Assembly: GCA_977006965.1 (NCBI GenBank)
Contig: OZ345373.1
Span: forward strand, 2,480,001-2,544,000
Direction of reading: 5' to 3'
Length of the DNA stretch: 64,000 nucleotides
From: Phymatolithon calcareum
Taxonomy: Eukaryota; Rhodophyta; Florideophyceae; Hapalidiales
Part shown: piece after piece, positions 40,851 through 50,690 of the stretch
Numbering within the stretch: position 1 is the first letter of the stretch
Layout of the letters: each line of letters begins with the position of its first letter
The notes under the pieces: model-generated
Databases searched by the model: none
What the model was told of the DNA's origin: nothing
What the model saw: the letters and a program-made list of their open reading frames with translations, nothing else
Position numbers and translations under genes: made by a program

Positions 40851-43120
40851 GACAAGCGCGCATCCTCCAGTTCATAGAATAGCCATGTCAAGCCGAGGCC
40901 CCATAAGAAGGCGCGCTGTATGTTATTAAGTGCTGCTAACTAATCCAAACGTCCGATCTTTCTCGACACAGAACCGAGAACCCTTGCCCCGAAAAAAGTC
41001 CATTTCAGAAACATCGCGCAAGATTGAGCGAAGTGGGGATTCGCCTTGCGCGGGTACCTATTCGGTCCAATCGCGAATATTCAGGTAGTTGATACCGCAC
41101 AAGCAATAGCGGCATCCTCCTGAGCATGTCTTCTGTCTGCAGGGGCTTCGTGCCCATGTTCAACAGACAGTAACACAGTACAGAGCTCGGTCTCGAAAAT
41201 GTCTCAGAGGATGCCTCTCTTGAGCTCGTTACTGCCGACCTAAGCGTGAAGTCGCCGATGTACGCACGAATTTTGGCAGCCACAGCCTGCTACCATATGA
41301 CATTCTTAGAGACGTTGCAACTACGACAAGATCAACAGGACGTTGGCGAACATGACATGATGTTCGCCAACATGCTTTCCGCCTTCGGTGGTGCCATGGG
41401 TCATCAATGGCACATACGAGTCATATTAGATCCGATTGATGCGAACAGGAACGTGAAGGAGCGCTGTATCACACAACATGTCGGAAGTCGGCTGAATGAC
41501 ACCGAGGGAAGTGATGGTCCTGTAGAGTTCAATTAACTTACGAATGAAAACTTCTGTACGTAGAGACAGGCACACAGGAGAGCAGATTCACACTGCTCGA
41601 ACAAAAGGAAAACGCCAACTCTAGCAATGCCCATCTCTCGAAGCATGTTTTTCCAAATCTTTCTTCTGCATTCTCACCATTCATTCTCTCGTCTCCCCCA
41701 CTCTCACGAGCCGCATCCCGGAGTCACACTGAGCTCCCGCACAGTCCCAAAAAAGATTTTCGCTCCTCATAGAGATCAGCACAGCACACGGCCAGGCTGC
41801 TAGACTCAACATCCTCAGCCGCCCTCTTACCAAAAGGTACCATCGACGTTCAGGTCGTTCCTCTGCCAGGCCCTGAGAGCTTCCAAAAACTTTGGGTGCG
41901 CGAACATTCGGATCAAGAGACCACATACACACTCCTATTCAGTGCAGTGTAGAGTACTGTACACTATCAGTTGTGTGAACTTAACCATCCTTGACTACTG
42001 TAGAGCAGCTCCCAAACTCTCTTGCCACCTTGGCTTTGGTCTTCGCCAAGAAGAAACTGTCGGGGATTGTTATCGCCCGACAGCACCTAGCTGTCACTGG
42101 CAGTTGTGCACGACAGTGCCTCGTGAACATGGTACTCGCGAGACAGCATCCACATAAGCCAACAACTGCGGACGACTGGAGCGCATAAATAGTTCGTAGA
42201 GAGCCCAAGTCTGAGAGAAGCTACAAGACACAGAACTACCAACCTTTTGCCTTTCATTTCACTAAAGCAACCCTTTTCCAACATTGGACTTCCCTGTTGC
42301 ACGTGACAGGGCCTTGCAATCCGCTCTGAAGCGGGTGATCCGTGACGCGTTACACTACCCTTCACTCACCTCTACTGAGACAAACCTCAACTCTTCCAAC
42401 ACATAAAGGGACATGTACGAAGGTGCTTCTCCTACCCCAGTACCGGTTTTCTTTGCCCAACACCTTTTGCAGGCAGCTTGGAGAAACAATTCGCGAAAAA
42501 TAAACTTGTCCTTCAACAATGCACTGAATATTAATTTAAAAATTCAGTCTTTGGTTCTGTGCTTTTTTCTAAAAACCAACAGATCTGTGGTTCGAATCAA
42601 AGACTGCCCACCAGAAAAAAACATATTTCAAACCCTCCAATTCTTCCCTTCGCATTTTGCGACTGCATTTTTCCATAATGGGCGAGTTGTTCAATCTGTC
42701 GAAGGCTATTTTTGTCCTTTAAACTCTTTGGCATAATTTGTTTGCGCTGTCGACTAGAGTAGACGACAATGATCATGCTGGCGTGCTTCAGTGAGGATTT
42801 AAGAGTGGCAATGGCTCAATATGTGCCAAAACGTTTTAAGGATTCGTGCAAATCCATGTTTTGTCGCATGTGTGTTTCAAGTTTTTCAAAAAACCTGAAA
42901 ATGTCATACATGTCGTGGTGGAGTTGAACCGTAAAACGCCCTGGAGCATTTCTACTCATCGTCAGTTTTCTTATTGCCAACTCAGGGCTCCGAGAACACG
43001 AACAATGAGCCTGCAAACTTTTCAAAATACGACAGAGCTCTTCGACTCGGGATCGAACCCGAAGGGTGTCAACCGAAATGACCTCTTCATAAAAACGAGG
43101 CGCGACCATGCTATAGTTAA
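40851..43120. other. intergenic, possible solo LTR around 42.0-42.4 kb
   Basis: No gene is supported; the largest frame (41246-41536 +) has no motif. Around 41997-42402 the base pattern is LTR-like. CCCGACAG-type inverted repeats are followed by a TATA-like CATAAATAG (about 42185), then a C/A-rich leader and an end CTTCCAACACA before TAAAG, much as the copia LTR ends CTCCAACAACA. No second copy or target duplication was found. Confidence 0.35.
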
Positions 43121-43123
43121 CTC

Positions 43124-44620
43124 CGTGATCTGAAAGAGCTATGTGGGAAGCACCTCACCGTTCGTTGGGACGCATCCCCACTGCGCGATTTCATCTTCTC
43201 CGCCCCGAATGACCTCGACTTCTACATTGACGTCGTCGCCCGCATGGTCTCGCGCAGCCGTAAGAATGATCTAACTATCTTGCGCCCGGATAAGTTCGAG
43301 TATGCGGATGCAGACACACTTGACGACGCCCTTTGGCTGTCGCCGTCCAGAGTAAACGTGCTTGTCATCTCGCGTTGGCGCAGCATGGTCTCATTTTCGG
43401 AGATAGAGAGCTACGCCTCCGACGACCGGATCATCGGGCACATGGTGGCCAGGCTCATCGAAGCAGGGCGTGTCACGTGGGAGAAGCTGAGCGCCGATGT
43501 GGATGCGCTGTCCGATGAGCTGCGGCCGAGCGTTTGGGCGAAGTCGGACGAGCATGCGGCGCGGATGGTACGCCAAGCCATCAAAGGCGAGTTCAGTACT
43601 CAGCCCCGCGGAATCAGCACTGCGGGCAATCAGGCGGAGTCCATCGCAAAGCGCCTCGTCGGCTTCCTCGAAGATATCTCCGATGGCCTATGTCTTGTGG
43701 ACCGCAGGACGTCGACCGTGCGGCTGGACGAGTTCCTCGCACAGCAAGCTTGCGACCGGGCGGACACGCTCTCCTGGCTGTCCCGCAACCCGCAACGTGG
43801 ATGTACGAGACGAATTCATCTAAAGGACGCCACAGTTTCGTACAATGCGCTTGATGGCCGTTACATCATCGATGTGGATCGCGGAGGACTTCGGATGGAA
43901 ATGTCGGCTTGCCATGGGAACTATGCAAACAAGCTGGCTGCTGATATTCGGAGCGCGGTCGTGGCGCAGACGATACGGAAAGCTAGACAGACTAATGAGT
44001 TTTACCTGGATGGGTATCACGAGCAAGTTGCTGTGGAGAGTGTGCAGCAGTTCAACGCGGAAATCTCGGACCTTTACGAAGCCGTTGTGCTGAGCGGAGT
44101 GTTGCCGGACACGCGACCGATATGGAGCGGTGGACAGTACGGGTGCCTGTGGCTGATATCTAATTACCCGAAGAGCGAGGCTAAAAGGGAGAGCTATGTC
44201 CTTTCCCGCGCAGGGCGAATCAGTTTAGACTACACTCCACTTCACTCCGTCTTCAGTGATGTCACTGAAGCAGGGACTCGTGCGGGACCTCGGATTCTAG
44301 GTTCTCCACTGAGAAAAAATGGACGCTTGGTTTACCTCAGCTGCACTGAAGGCCAAAATTCACGCCTTCTCATTGACCCACGGCTTGACATCAAACTGGC
44401 AAGGGCTCATGCGGGCCGGGGCCAGGTTCTCTTTCAAGGTGTCTTCCACGAAAAGAAAACACCCAAGTATGATAGGCTGTCTCGTAGGAAGCTCATGCGT
44501 ATTGCAGGACCTGGACCTTCGACAGATACTCTCCTGAAGGTTTCCACAGCATTGCCGCTTCTTTCAAATACTGCAGCTGCAGTATTTGAAAAATCGGCAA
44601 TGACCCAGAAGAGAGTATGA
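43124..44620 (+). CDS. unknown protein family, copy 2 (largely intact)
   Basis: The frame is open from 43124 (after a TAA at 43121) to 44620. The first ATG is at 43244, but homology to copy 1 extends upstream of it (DLKELCGKHLTVRWDASPLR and LDFYIDVVARM). So either the true start lies in an upstream exon or the 5' end (about 50 residues present in copy 1) was lost. 458 residues follow from 43244. Conserved blocks shared with copy 1: LWLSPSRVNVLVISRWRSMV, IESYASDDRIIGHMVARLIE, LSADVDALSDELRP, RIHLKDATVSYNALDGRYII, ADIRSAVVAQTIRKA, ISDLYEAVVLSGVLP, PRILGSPLRKNGRLVYLS, and GQVLFQGVFHEKK. No signal peptide or membrane segment is seen, so probably soluble. It is GC-rich relative to flanks, like the host genes. 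The last about 30 codons come from an inverted duplication, so the original C-terminus may differ. No known family recognised. Confidence 0.72.
   Translation, partial: RDLKELCGKHLTVRWDASPLRDFIFSAPNDLDFYIDVVARMVSRSRKNDLTILRPDKFEYADADTLDDALWLSPSRVNVLVISRWRSMVSFSEIESYASDDRIIGHMVARLIEAGRVTWEKLSADVDALSDELRPSVWAKSDEHAARMVRQAIKGEFSTQPRGISTAGNQAESIAKRLVGFLEDISDGLCLVDRRTSTVRLDEFLAQQACDRADTLSWLSRNPQRGCTRRIHLKDATVSYNALDGRYIIDVDRGGLRMEMSACHGNYANKLAADIRSAVVAQTIRKARQTNEFYLDGYHEQVAVESVQQFNAEISDLYEAVVLSGVLPDTRPIWSGGQYGCLWLISNYPKSEAKRESYVLSRAGRISLDYTPLHSVFSDVTEAGTRAGPRILGSPLRKNGRLVYLSCTEGQNSRLLIDPRLDIKLARAHAGRGQVLFQGVFHEKKTPKYDRLSRRKLMRIAGPGPSTDTLLKVSTALPLLSNTAAAVFEKSAMTQKRV
44541..44608. repeat. perfect 30-bp palindrome and flanking inverted repeat at the gene end
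   Basis: 44562-44591 is a perfect palindrome centred on CTGCAG/CTGCAG. Outside it CATTGCCG (44550-44557) pairs with CGGCAATG (44595-44602), and weaker pairing continues (ACTCTC and GAGAGT). It lies within the last codons of the preceding gene and could act as a transcript-end hairpin or mark an inverted duplication. Confidence 0.85.
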
Positions 44621-44952
44621 GACTTTATTCTATGTGTTTAGAAACTGTGCGACAATGGGAAGGAACGGCAACACAGAGCAATTTACTATTGATTGTAATC
44701 GACAGTCTATGGCAGGACCACTCCAGGTTTCCGACCTCTCTCTACTCGGTGCCGATTCTGAAGAGGAAGATTCCATTGCAGAGCTGGAAAGAAGCGACAA
44801 GAAAGAATGGACGACGGAACAGAAGAAGAGTGCGTTGTGGCGTCCGGGGATGAAAGGATGTCTCATTAGAAGCTACTGGGTAAGGCTAGGTTCCAGATCA
44901 CGTTCTTCTGAAAGGCGGAGTATGATACTTACTTGCGAAGTAAATTATTTTT

Positions 44953-45946
44953 GAGGAAATTCACTACATGGCCACCAAAAATTGGCAAAATTCACTACAT
45001 GGCCACCAAAAATTGGCAAAATTCACTACATGGCCATCTCTCGTCAAATCTACTATTCATCCGTTACGAATACGACGGCGCTCTTTAAGCACGTTGTCGT
45101 GTTCATCTGCAACGCTCAACACACAACAATCCCGCACTAACCACTCCGAAATCATGGAAAAGAGGAAGCTCGTGCTACAAGTGTGCGACTACGCCGGACC
45201 AAGCTTTGACACGTTGTCAACATCGTGATCTCCCACAACACGTCGATGGGAAAGGCCCACCTCGTGGCGAAGCTCAACAAAAAGCGCCTGACACTCATCT
45301 GTAGTCAGCGCACAGCTTGCACCTGTGACAGTTAGCAGCAATTACCGTGCTACATGTTCCTGCCGCCACTTTGAAGAGCACCAATGCCCGTGTAGCCACC
45401 GTCATCACTGCACTTTTGTACACCTGTAGGCGCTTGGTGCAGCATCGGGTGTCGTTCGACCCGTGGAACGAGCACTGGTTTGGGGACGTATGGACGTTGA
45501 GAACGTGGGCCAAGCAGCATGCGGGCAGCATCACGCGTGTTGCAGTCACTGGAGACCAGCTCGTACAGGATGATTTGGTGCTGTTTGATCTTGCGGATAA
45601 GCCGGGCCGCAAGCGCAAGAGGCCTTACTTGCGGTCCGAAATGAGGGCCCACAACGTCGTCGAGGCGAAACGAAAACACATCTACAAAGCGGCTCAGTCC
45701 ATGATTATCGACCTTACCGCCTGCGATGACGGAGATGCTGCTTGCGACGAGGGTCTAAAGCGTAGAGAGTAGCGCGTACGATAAATATTACTGTGCCATA
45801 GATTGCTTTGACAAACGGATGAGTACTAGTTTTGGCTACAGTGAGCCATCATAGTACGCTTGGCTAGGGGTGAGTAGTAGAGATGGCTAGAGATGGCCAT
45901 GTAGTGAATTTTGCCAATTTTTGGTTGCCATGTAGTGAATTTCCTC
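44953..45946 (+). mobile_element. short Mutator-like (MULE) transposon with 10-bp target duplication
   Basis: The element begins GAGGAAATTCACTACATGGC and ends with the complement of the same sequence. A perfect 10-bp target duplication AATTATTTTT flanks it (44943-44952 and 45947-45956), the size expected for MULEs (8-11 bp). The terminal inverted repeats contain a subrepeat of about 34 bp (ATTCACTACATGGCCACCAA then AAATTGGCAAA), present three times at the left and twice at the right. Inside lies one ORF (45347-45772) of a family seen twice more in this window. At 994 bp it encodes no complete transposase and would be moved in trans. Confidence 0.92.
45347..45772 (+). CDS. MULE-internal protein, knuckle-less copy (copy B)
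   Basis: 141 codons, with its real similarity to the other copies beginning near 45475. It has DVWTLRTWAKQHAGSITRVA, then DDLVLFDLADKPGRKRKRPY, then RSEMRAHNVVEAKRKHIYKA, and an acidic end IDLTACDDGDAACDE. Copy A (1.4 kb) and copy C (46.6 kb) carry about 17 extra residues between RA and HN. These form a CCHC-type zinc knuckle (C-x2-C-x4-H/K-x4-C). Here exactly that knuckle is missing, without a frameshift. The protein resembles the C-terminal tail of MULE transposases, which may end in a CCHC knuckle; that is inferred from its place inside a MULE. It may not be expressed as a free protein. Confidence 0.5.
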   Translation: MLHVPAATLKSTNARVATVITALLYTCRRLVQHRVSFDPWNEHWFGDVWTLRTWAKQHAGSITRVAVTGDQLVQDDLVLFDLADKPGRKRKRPYLRSEMRAHNVVEAKRKHIYKAAQSMIIDLTACDDGDAACDEGLKRRE

Positions 45947-45956
45947 AATTATTTTT

Positions 45957-46480
45957 GGTGGTGGTATGACACGAGTGGTGACACGTGTGGTACGGTTGAG
46001 TTTGGGTGAGGTTTGTGGTGAAGGTTGGTGATTCTGGTGGTTCTGGTGGGGGTAGTCTTGCTCTGAGTTGGTTGCCGGCCTCGACTTCGGGCCGGCTTCC
46101 AAGTTTATATAGAGTTCTTGATAGTCTAGAGTATTTTGCCAGCTAGGTATAAGGAGCTAGTTTGCTACTAGAAGTTGCCATCACAACTATAAGTAACAAT
46201 TACAACATCGCAACAAGGAATAAGAACTAATTTAACTAGCCATAACATGTAAAAACATAATGGTATAGAAATATAAAAGTATAGAAGTACTGTAAGGGTA
46301 GTGGTCTAAGAAGAAATGTGCTGTCATAAGGACAGTTTATAAAAATCCCTTACATCTTCCCGATGCCGGTGCTCAGGGTGAAGATTCTAGACCATTAACT
46401 ACAAAGAAGTCAGAAGGAATATGGGACAACAGAACTGGAGAACAATGTTAGTTTATAACCCGAACACCGAGAAATGTTAT
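45957..46480 (+). other. possible LTR-like or promoter region
   Basis: A GGT/GTG-rich stretch with GTGACACGTGT, then GGCCGGCTTCC and a TATA-like TTTATATAGAG (about 46104), then an A-rich leader ending AACAATTACAACA at about 46210. This layout imitates the U3-R-U5 of the copia LTR at 6.6 kb, but the sequences differ and no partner LTR or target duplication was found. 46210-46480 shows nothing recognisable. Confidence 0.3.
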
Positions 46481-46499
46481 CGGCAGTGACATTGTTCGC

Positions 46500-46855
46500 G
46501 GACGAATGGCTGTTGACAACGTGGGCCAAGAAACACGAGGGCAGCATCATGCGTGTTGCAGTCACTGGTGACCAGTAAATGCAGAATGAACTGGTGGCAT
46601 TTGACCTTGTCGCTAAGCCGGACCGCAAGCGCAAGAAGCCGTACTTTCCGTTCGAAATTAGGGCACGTCACTGCTTCTCGTGTGAACACACCGGCAAATT
46701 CTCCAAGACATGCGGTAGGCTGAACATGCACAACCTTGTCGAGGCAAAGAGAAAACATATGGACAAGCGACTCAGTTCATGCTCATCGTATTAGTATTGG
46801 ATAGGAGTTTTCGTTTAGCAAACTTCCCCCCCTTTTCGAGCCATATAGCCAACTT
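46500..46855 (+). pseudogene. MULE-associated CCHC-knuckle protein relic (copy C) with a TIR-like end
   Basis: The frame reads EWLLTTWAKKHEGSIMRVAV (about 46505), a stop, then NELVAFDLVAKPDRKRKKPY. Next are IRARHCFSCEHTGKFSKTCG and LNMHNLVEAKRKHMDK up to about 46780. The knuckle has the correct C-x2-C-x4-x-x4-C spacing, but Lys replaces the zinc-binding His. About 60 bp after the ORF, the minus strand of 46815-46866 begins GTGAGGAAGTTGGCTATATG. This resembles the GAGGAAATTCACTACATGG terminus of the MULE at 44.95 kb, so it may be that element's right TIR. The left end was not found. Confidence 0.6.
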
Positions 46856-46866
46856 CCTCACTATTT

Positions 46867-49040
46867 AGCGATAACGGGCAATACATTTTAACACCAAATC
46901 TAGGAGTAAACCGGCAAGCATTTTGCACTTTTAGATGGACTGGGTGGCCGACCTCATTGTGATGGCCTTGAACGTCTTTCGACAATAAATCAAGTGCGAG
47001 CTGAGTTTGCTGCAATGTCTGTCCCCGATGCCGGAAAACTTGGTGATTTCGTAAATCACTGGGTGCTGTCCGGTGAACTTATTAACATTCACAAGAAACT
47101 GAGTCTTCACGATGTCTAGTGCGAACTTAATCTGCTCATTGCATGTAATCCTTTGAAAGTATTGCAGTTGGTTAAGGGGCAAAGATTCCAATATTATAGA
47201 TCCGCTGCAAATTGTATTGCAATATTTCCGACCTCCTCATTTTACACTGCAAAACTTCAAACTATTGAAAAACATATTGCAGCACTTGTACATGTCTTGA
47301 ATACATATTGCAATACTCATGCCCTGTACAATATCCAATATTTTTGCAATGTGTTACATTCCATTTGATTGCTCCTTACTAACAACTGAATTCACAGAAC
47401 TGCAATCTTGATTCCTATCGATGCTCTAAAACGGAAAAATTCATACATGCCAGAAGAAGCAAGGTTTCGAAAAGTTCAATTAAAAGGTGAGTGCAAGCTG
47501 AAACTCAGTCTCTGGAAGACAGGATTCGCCAAGCATTATAAATTTTATAGGTCTCGCACTATTAGTTTACATATACCTACTGCCCCATTGCTTGTTCCTC
47601 CGACGCACAACCTTTTCGTCGTATTGTACCTCCAAGAACAAACTTGAGGCGAGATATGCGCGAGTATTGTGTCTTCTATTGGTATATTCGAATACGTACA
47701 CTCACCTCGACAGTAAAATGCTGCCGTATATGGAGGAAAAGATGCGGGCCAAAGGTACGGTGTCTCTTTTCCACAACCGGGGAGCTGTAGACCAAACCGT
47801 TCCCTAAGTTAAAAATAGAAATCAGAGATTCTTCAGTGTTCTGGCCCAGATTTTCGCGCTGAATCCATTTCTGGTATTAGTTTTAGGATGCAGACACAGG
47901 AAATATGAATTAAGATTAATTTCTGTCACGCTGCTAAGGATTTGCGCGAAGACGGAATTAAAAGTAGAGAGCATTTGAATACTTGATGTTGAATCATAAT
48001 ACGTTTACAGCGTGCGGAAGCAAGCACTGAACACTGCAGGCAGTTGATTCTAGATTTGGACACCGTTTCGCATTGTATCGTTTTTGGGCCCTTTTTCAAA
48101 ATCATTGCTGGGAAATGAAATCCGGAGCCAATCATATTAGGATTTGTGTATGTCGGCATTGTGAAAAGCACACTGCAGTGCCTTACAGAAAAGGAACTCC
48201 TAGGATCTTCGGAATATTTTAAAAAAACTAATCTGTCTGCGATGTTTATCAAAGTACGGAATAGTAATATTTAAATTTTTATTTTTTCCTTACAGTAAGG
48301 CAGGAGCCAGAAAATAAGCGAAAAACATACTTCGCTGAAATGTGTTTGGGAACAGATTAGTCTACAGGGAGCTGCGGGAAATGGCGTTTTCAGTGATCTT
48401 GGAGTAGATTGGGCCTTTTTGCATAATTAACGTATGCACTGATGCCCCTGTAGGTCTTCCTGTCCATCTACGTAAACAATTAATTTCTCAAAAAACTCTT
48501 TGACATCAATGCGAAACGAGTCCATTGAATCAAGTATTGTACCATATCATATGGGCAAGGATCAATATCAAGAGCAGCTTATGTCATATTAGAGATTTGA
48601 AAGTTATAGTGATTATCGTAAAATTCCGTAAAGTTTTCGAAATTTCGACTCTTTTTTTCGGGGCTGTAGATTCAGCTTATCAGATTTGTTTTTAACTTAG
48701 AACGCGCCTTTTGGAGATATTACAGATTTAAACTTTCAAAGAAGCTTATACCGGCCCTTGAAGCGATATGATAATGATTTTCATACCGTAAAGGTCGAAA
48801 AATTGTTCAGCATCAGGCTGATGCTGAACACTTTTTGGACCTTGAGCCGATGCAGAGTCTCGGTTTCTGCTTGCCACCCAGGTTAACAATAGGTCGTTGA
48901 CGCTTTTTCGCTCTACGGTCCTGCCCTGTCGCACTGGAGCTGCGGTGGCACCGTGGCGCAGGTGAAATTTAGAGCATGATGTGTGCTTATCAAGAAACTG
49001 CCTCTACGTTTACTCAAATGCCGCTTGAAAAGAACTTACT
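46867..49040. other. intergenic, no supportable gene; one strong hairpin
   Basis: AT-rich. 47150-47350 is rich in TTGCAATA/ATTGCAGT motifs in both orientations. 48805-48829 is a perfect palindrome (GTTCAGCATCAG and its complement), with outer pairing AAGGTC/GACCTT extending the fold to 48791-48843. No coding motif. Confidence 0.4.
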
Positions 49041-50690
49041 TTAAAAGAAGGAGTCGTCCTTATAGTACCTATCGATTACATACTTTCCTAGATAAGCTTT
49101 CCTGGTTTCATTTTTCGCGGAAAAGAGGTGATCCAAAGGTAACCACGTGCTCTTGAACCGTTCGTCACGAGAACCATTTGGAACTCTTATATTAGCATCT
49201 TGGTTTCTAATACCTCGTATCAGTTTGAACTTCGAGCTTGTCGTTGAAAATGAAAATTCCTTTGCTAGGACAGTACCAGGATCTTTGCCGCTGAAGTGGA
49301 AAGAGTGATACTGAGATATTTTGAATGCCGACGGCACGTAAAAGCATTCCGATAAAATATCTTTCCACTTAATCCAGTTGATGGTACACGAAGGTACACA
49401 TTTTGAACTTGCAGCACTCGAACGCACACGTTCATCAAATCCTCAAGAGTTTGCACTTCTCTTGCCCGAAACATCCGTTTTAGTCTTCCGAAAGCACCGT
49501 CACAAACGTTTTTAGTGTTGCCTGCTACCAAGAAGTAGAGATCCACTTCACCAAAGTATCCAGAGCTCGCGACCCAGCAACACATCCATATCACCCAGTG
49601 GTTCTTATTCTGGCCGGAATAATTATCTGCATGGAGCACTAGTTTCCGCGGCTGTGCTCCATGACAAGAAGCACGGTGGAATTCAAGTGTATGTAGCAGC
49701 ATAGATATCACCTCATTTGCACTCTTTTTACCGGGCCAATGCCCCTCCGGAAGCGAGTACAGTAAGTTTGTTCGATTGTTGCTGTTAGATATTCCAAATA
49801 TGTCAAACTTTAGCCGAGATATGAAGTGGAGGTTTCCAGGTTTCCTTTTAAGGGAAGGAAGCCATATTTTTTCAGAAAAATCCATAACAAGGTGAAGCAC
49901 ATCACCTGCAGGCTGATTTTGAGCGCACTCCTGCATCTTCTTGTAGAACTGGAACTCCTTGTTAGCCTCGTCTTTCTTTTGTTCGAGATCGCGCATTGCA
50001 GCATCTTTTCATCACCATCTAGTGTCCGGATGTACTTGGTGCGACTTATGCACATATCACAGTAGTCTGTTCCCCCACTCGCTATTTTAAGGCATAGATA
50101 CTTATGGCGCCAGACCCACAAAAACGTTTCTCTGAAATCGGACGCTCAGTGAGTGTAGAAGAAATTAGCTTTTCGCAGCTTTTCCCATTCCAAGGGATGC
50201 TTTTGAAAGATATCTTTTTTTAGCGTGCAGGTAACGGGTAGTTTCTTTGTGTGCATAGTCGCTCCGCGTGGACAAGGAAGTCCATGTAGCTCGCCATAAC
50301 GGCGTAAGAATGCCAGCACAATTTCGGTGTTTCCAGAGTTTTTGCATTTCCGTCCGTCACAGTGGTGCGTCACGTACGCATCAAGAGTGATACTAGACGT
50401 GATAATGGAAGCGTGCTTGTTTATCGTGTTCCGAGATAGTTGAACAGTTGCGCAAAATCGGTGTACACATAGCTCATTTCCTTGCATTGCATAGCGCACA
50501 GTTATACGTGTAAGAGATGGTTCTGTTTCATTTTCTTCTCGGTAGCGTTTACGTCAGCGTGCTTGAAGGAAAAGTTCGTTTTCTTCCCCAGATGGAGCGG
50601 CAATGCACAGTAGAATAGTACGAACAATTTTGATCAGCTCCACTTCATTTTTCATGGCGAACTGGCGAGCAAGGCCGAGGCTACCTGGGT
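49041..50690 (-). pseudogene. transposase-like gene with HADNxxGQNKN motif (DUF7869-like)
   Basis: Minus-strand reading in three linked frames. Upstream part (50690-50146): ITVRYAMQGNELCVHRFCAT and LDAYVTHHCDGRKCKNSGN, then GELHGLPCPRG. One in-frame TGA at 50146 follows, then WVWRHKYLCLKIASGGTDYC. A one-base shift near 49995 leads to RDLEQKKDEANKEFQFYKKM, FDIFGISNSNNRTNLLY, and VLHADNYSGQNKNHWVIWMC (about 49640-49580). After that come GNTKNVCDGAFGRLKRMF, a further shift near 49420, and a C-terminal part ending at 49041. The order (Cys-rich upstream region with C-x2-C, FGI, HADN..GQNKN, GHTKxxxDxxFGxLK) matches the widespread domain I know as DUF7869. That domain has an RNase-H-like look and is common in multicopy transposon-like genes. 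One stop and two shifts make this copy recently dead. No TIRs were found. Confidence 0.75.

Noticed and set aside
42580-42600. GGTTCGAATC motif suggesting a tRNA
   Set aside because: No cloverleaf can be folded from the flanks.
43041-43090. tRNA T-arm-like GGGTTCGATCCC on the minus strand
   Set aside because: The stem does not pair with the correct 5+7+5 geometry, and no acceptor or anticodon arm can be built around it.
44968-45050. CRISPR-like spaced direct repeats
   Set aside because: The repeats are contiguous parts of a MULE TIR and recur inverted at 45.9 kb; there are no unique spacers of constant length.
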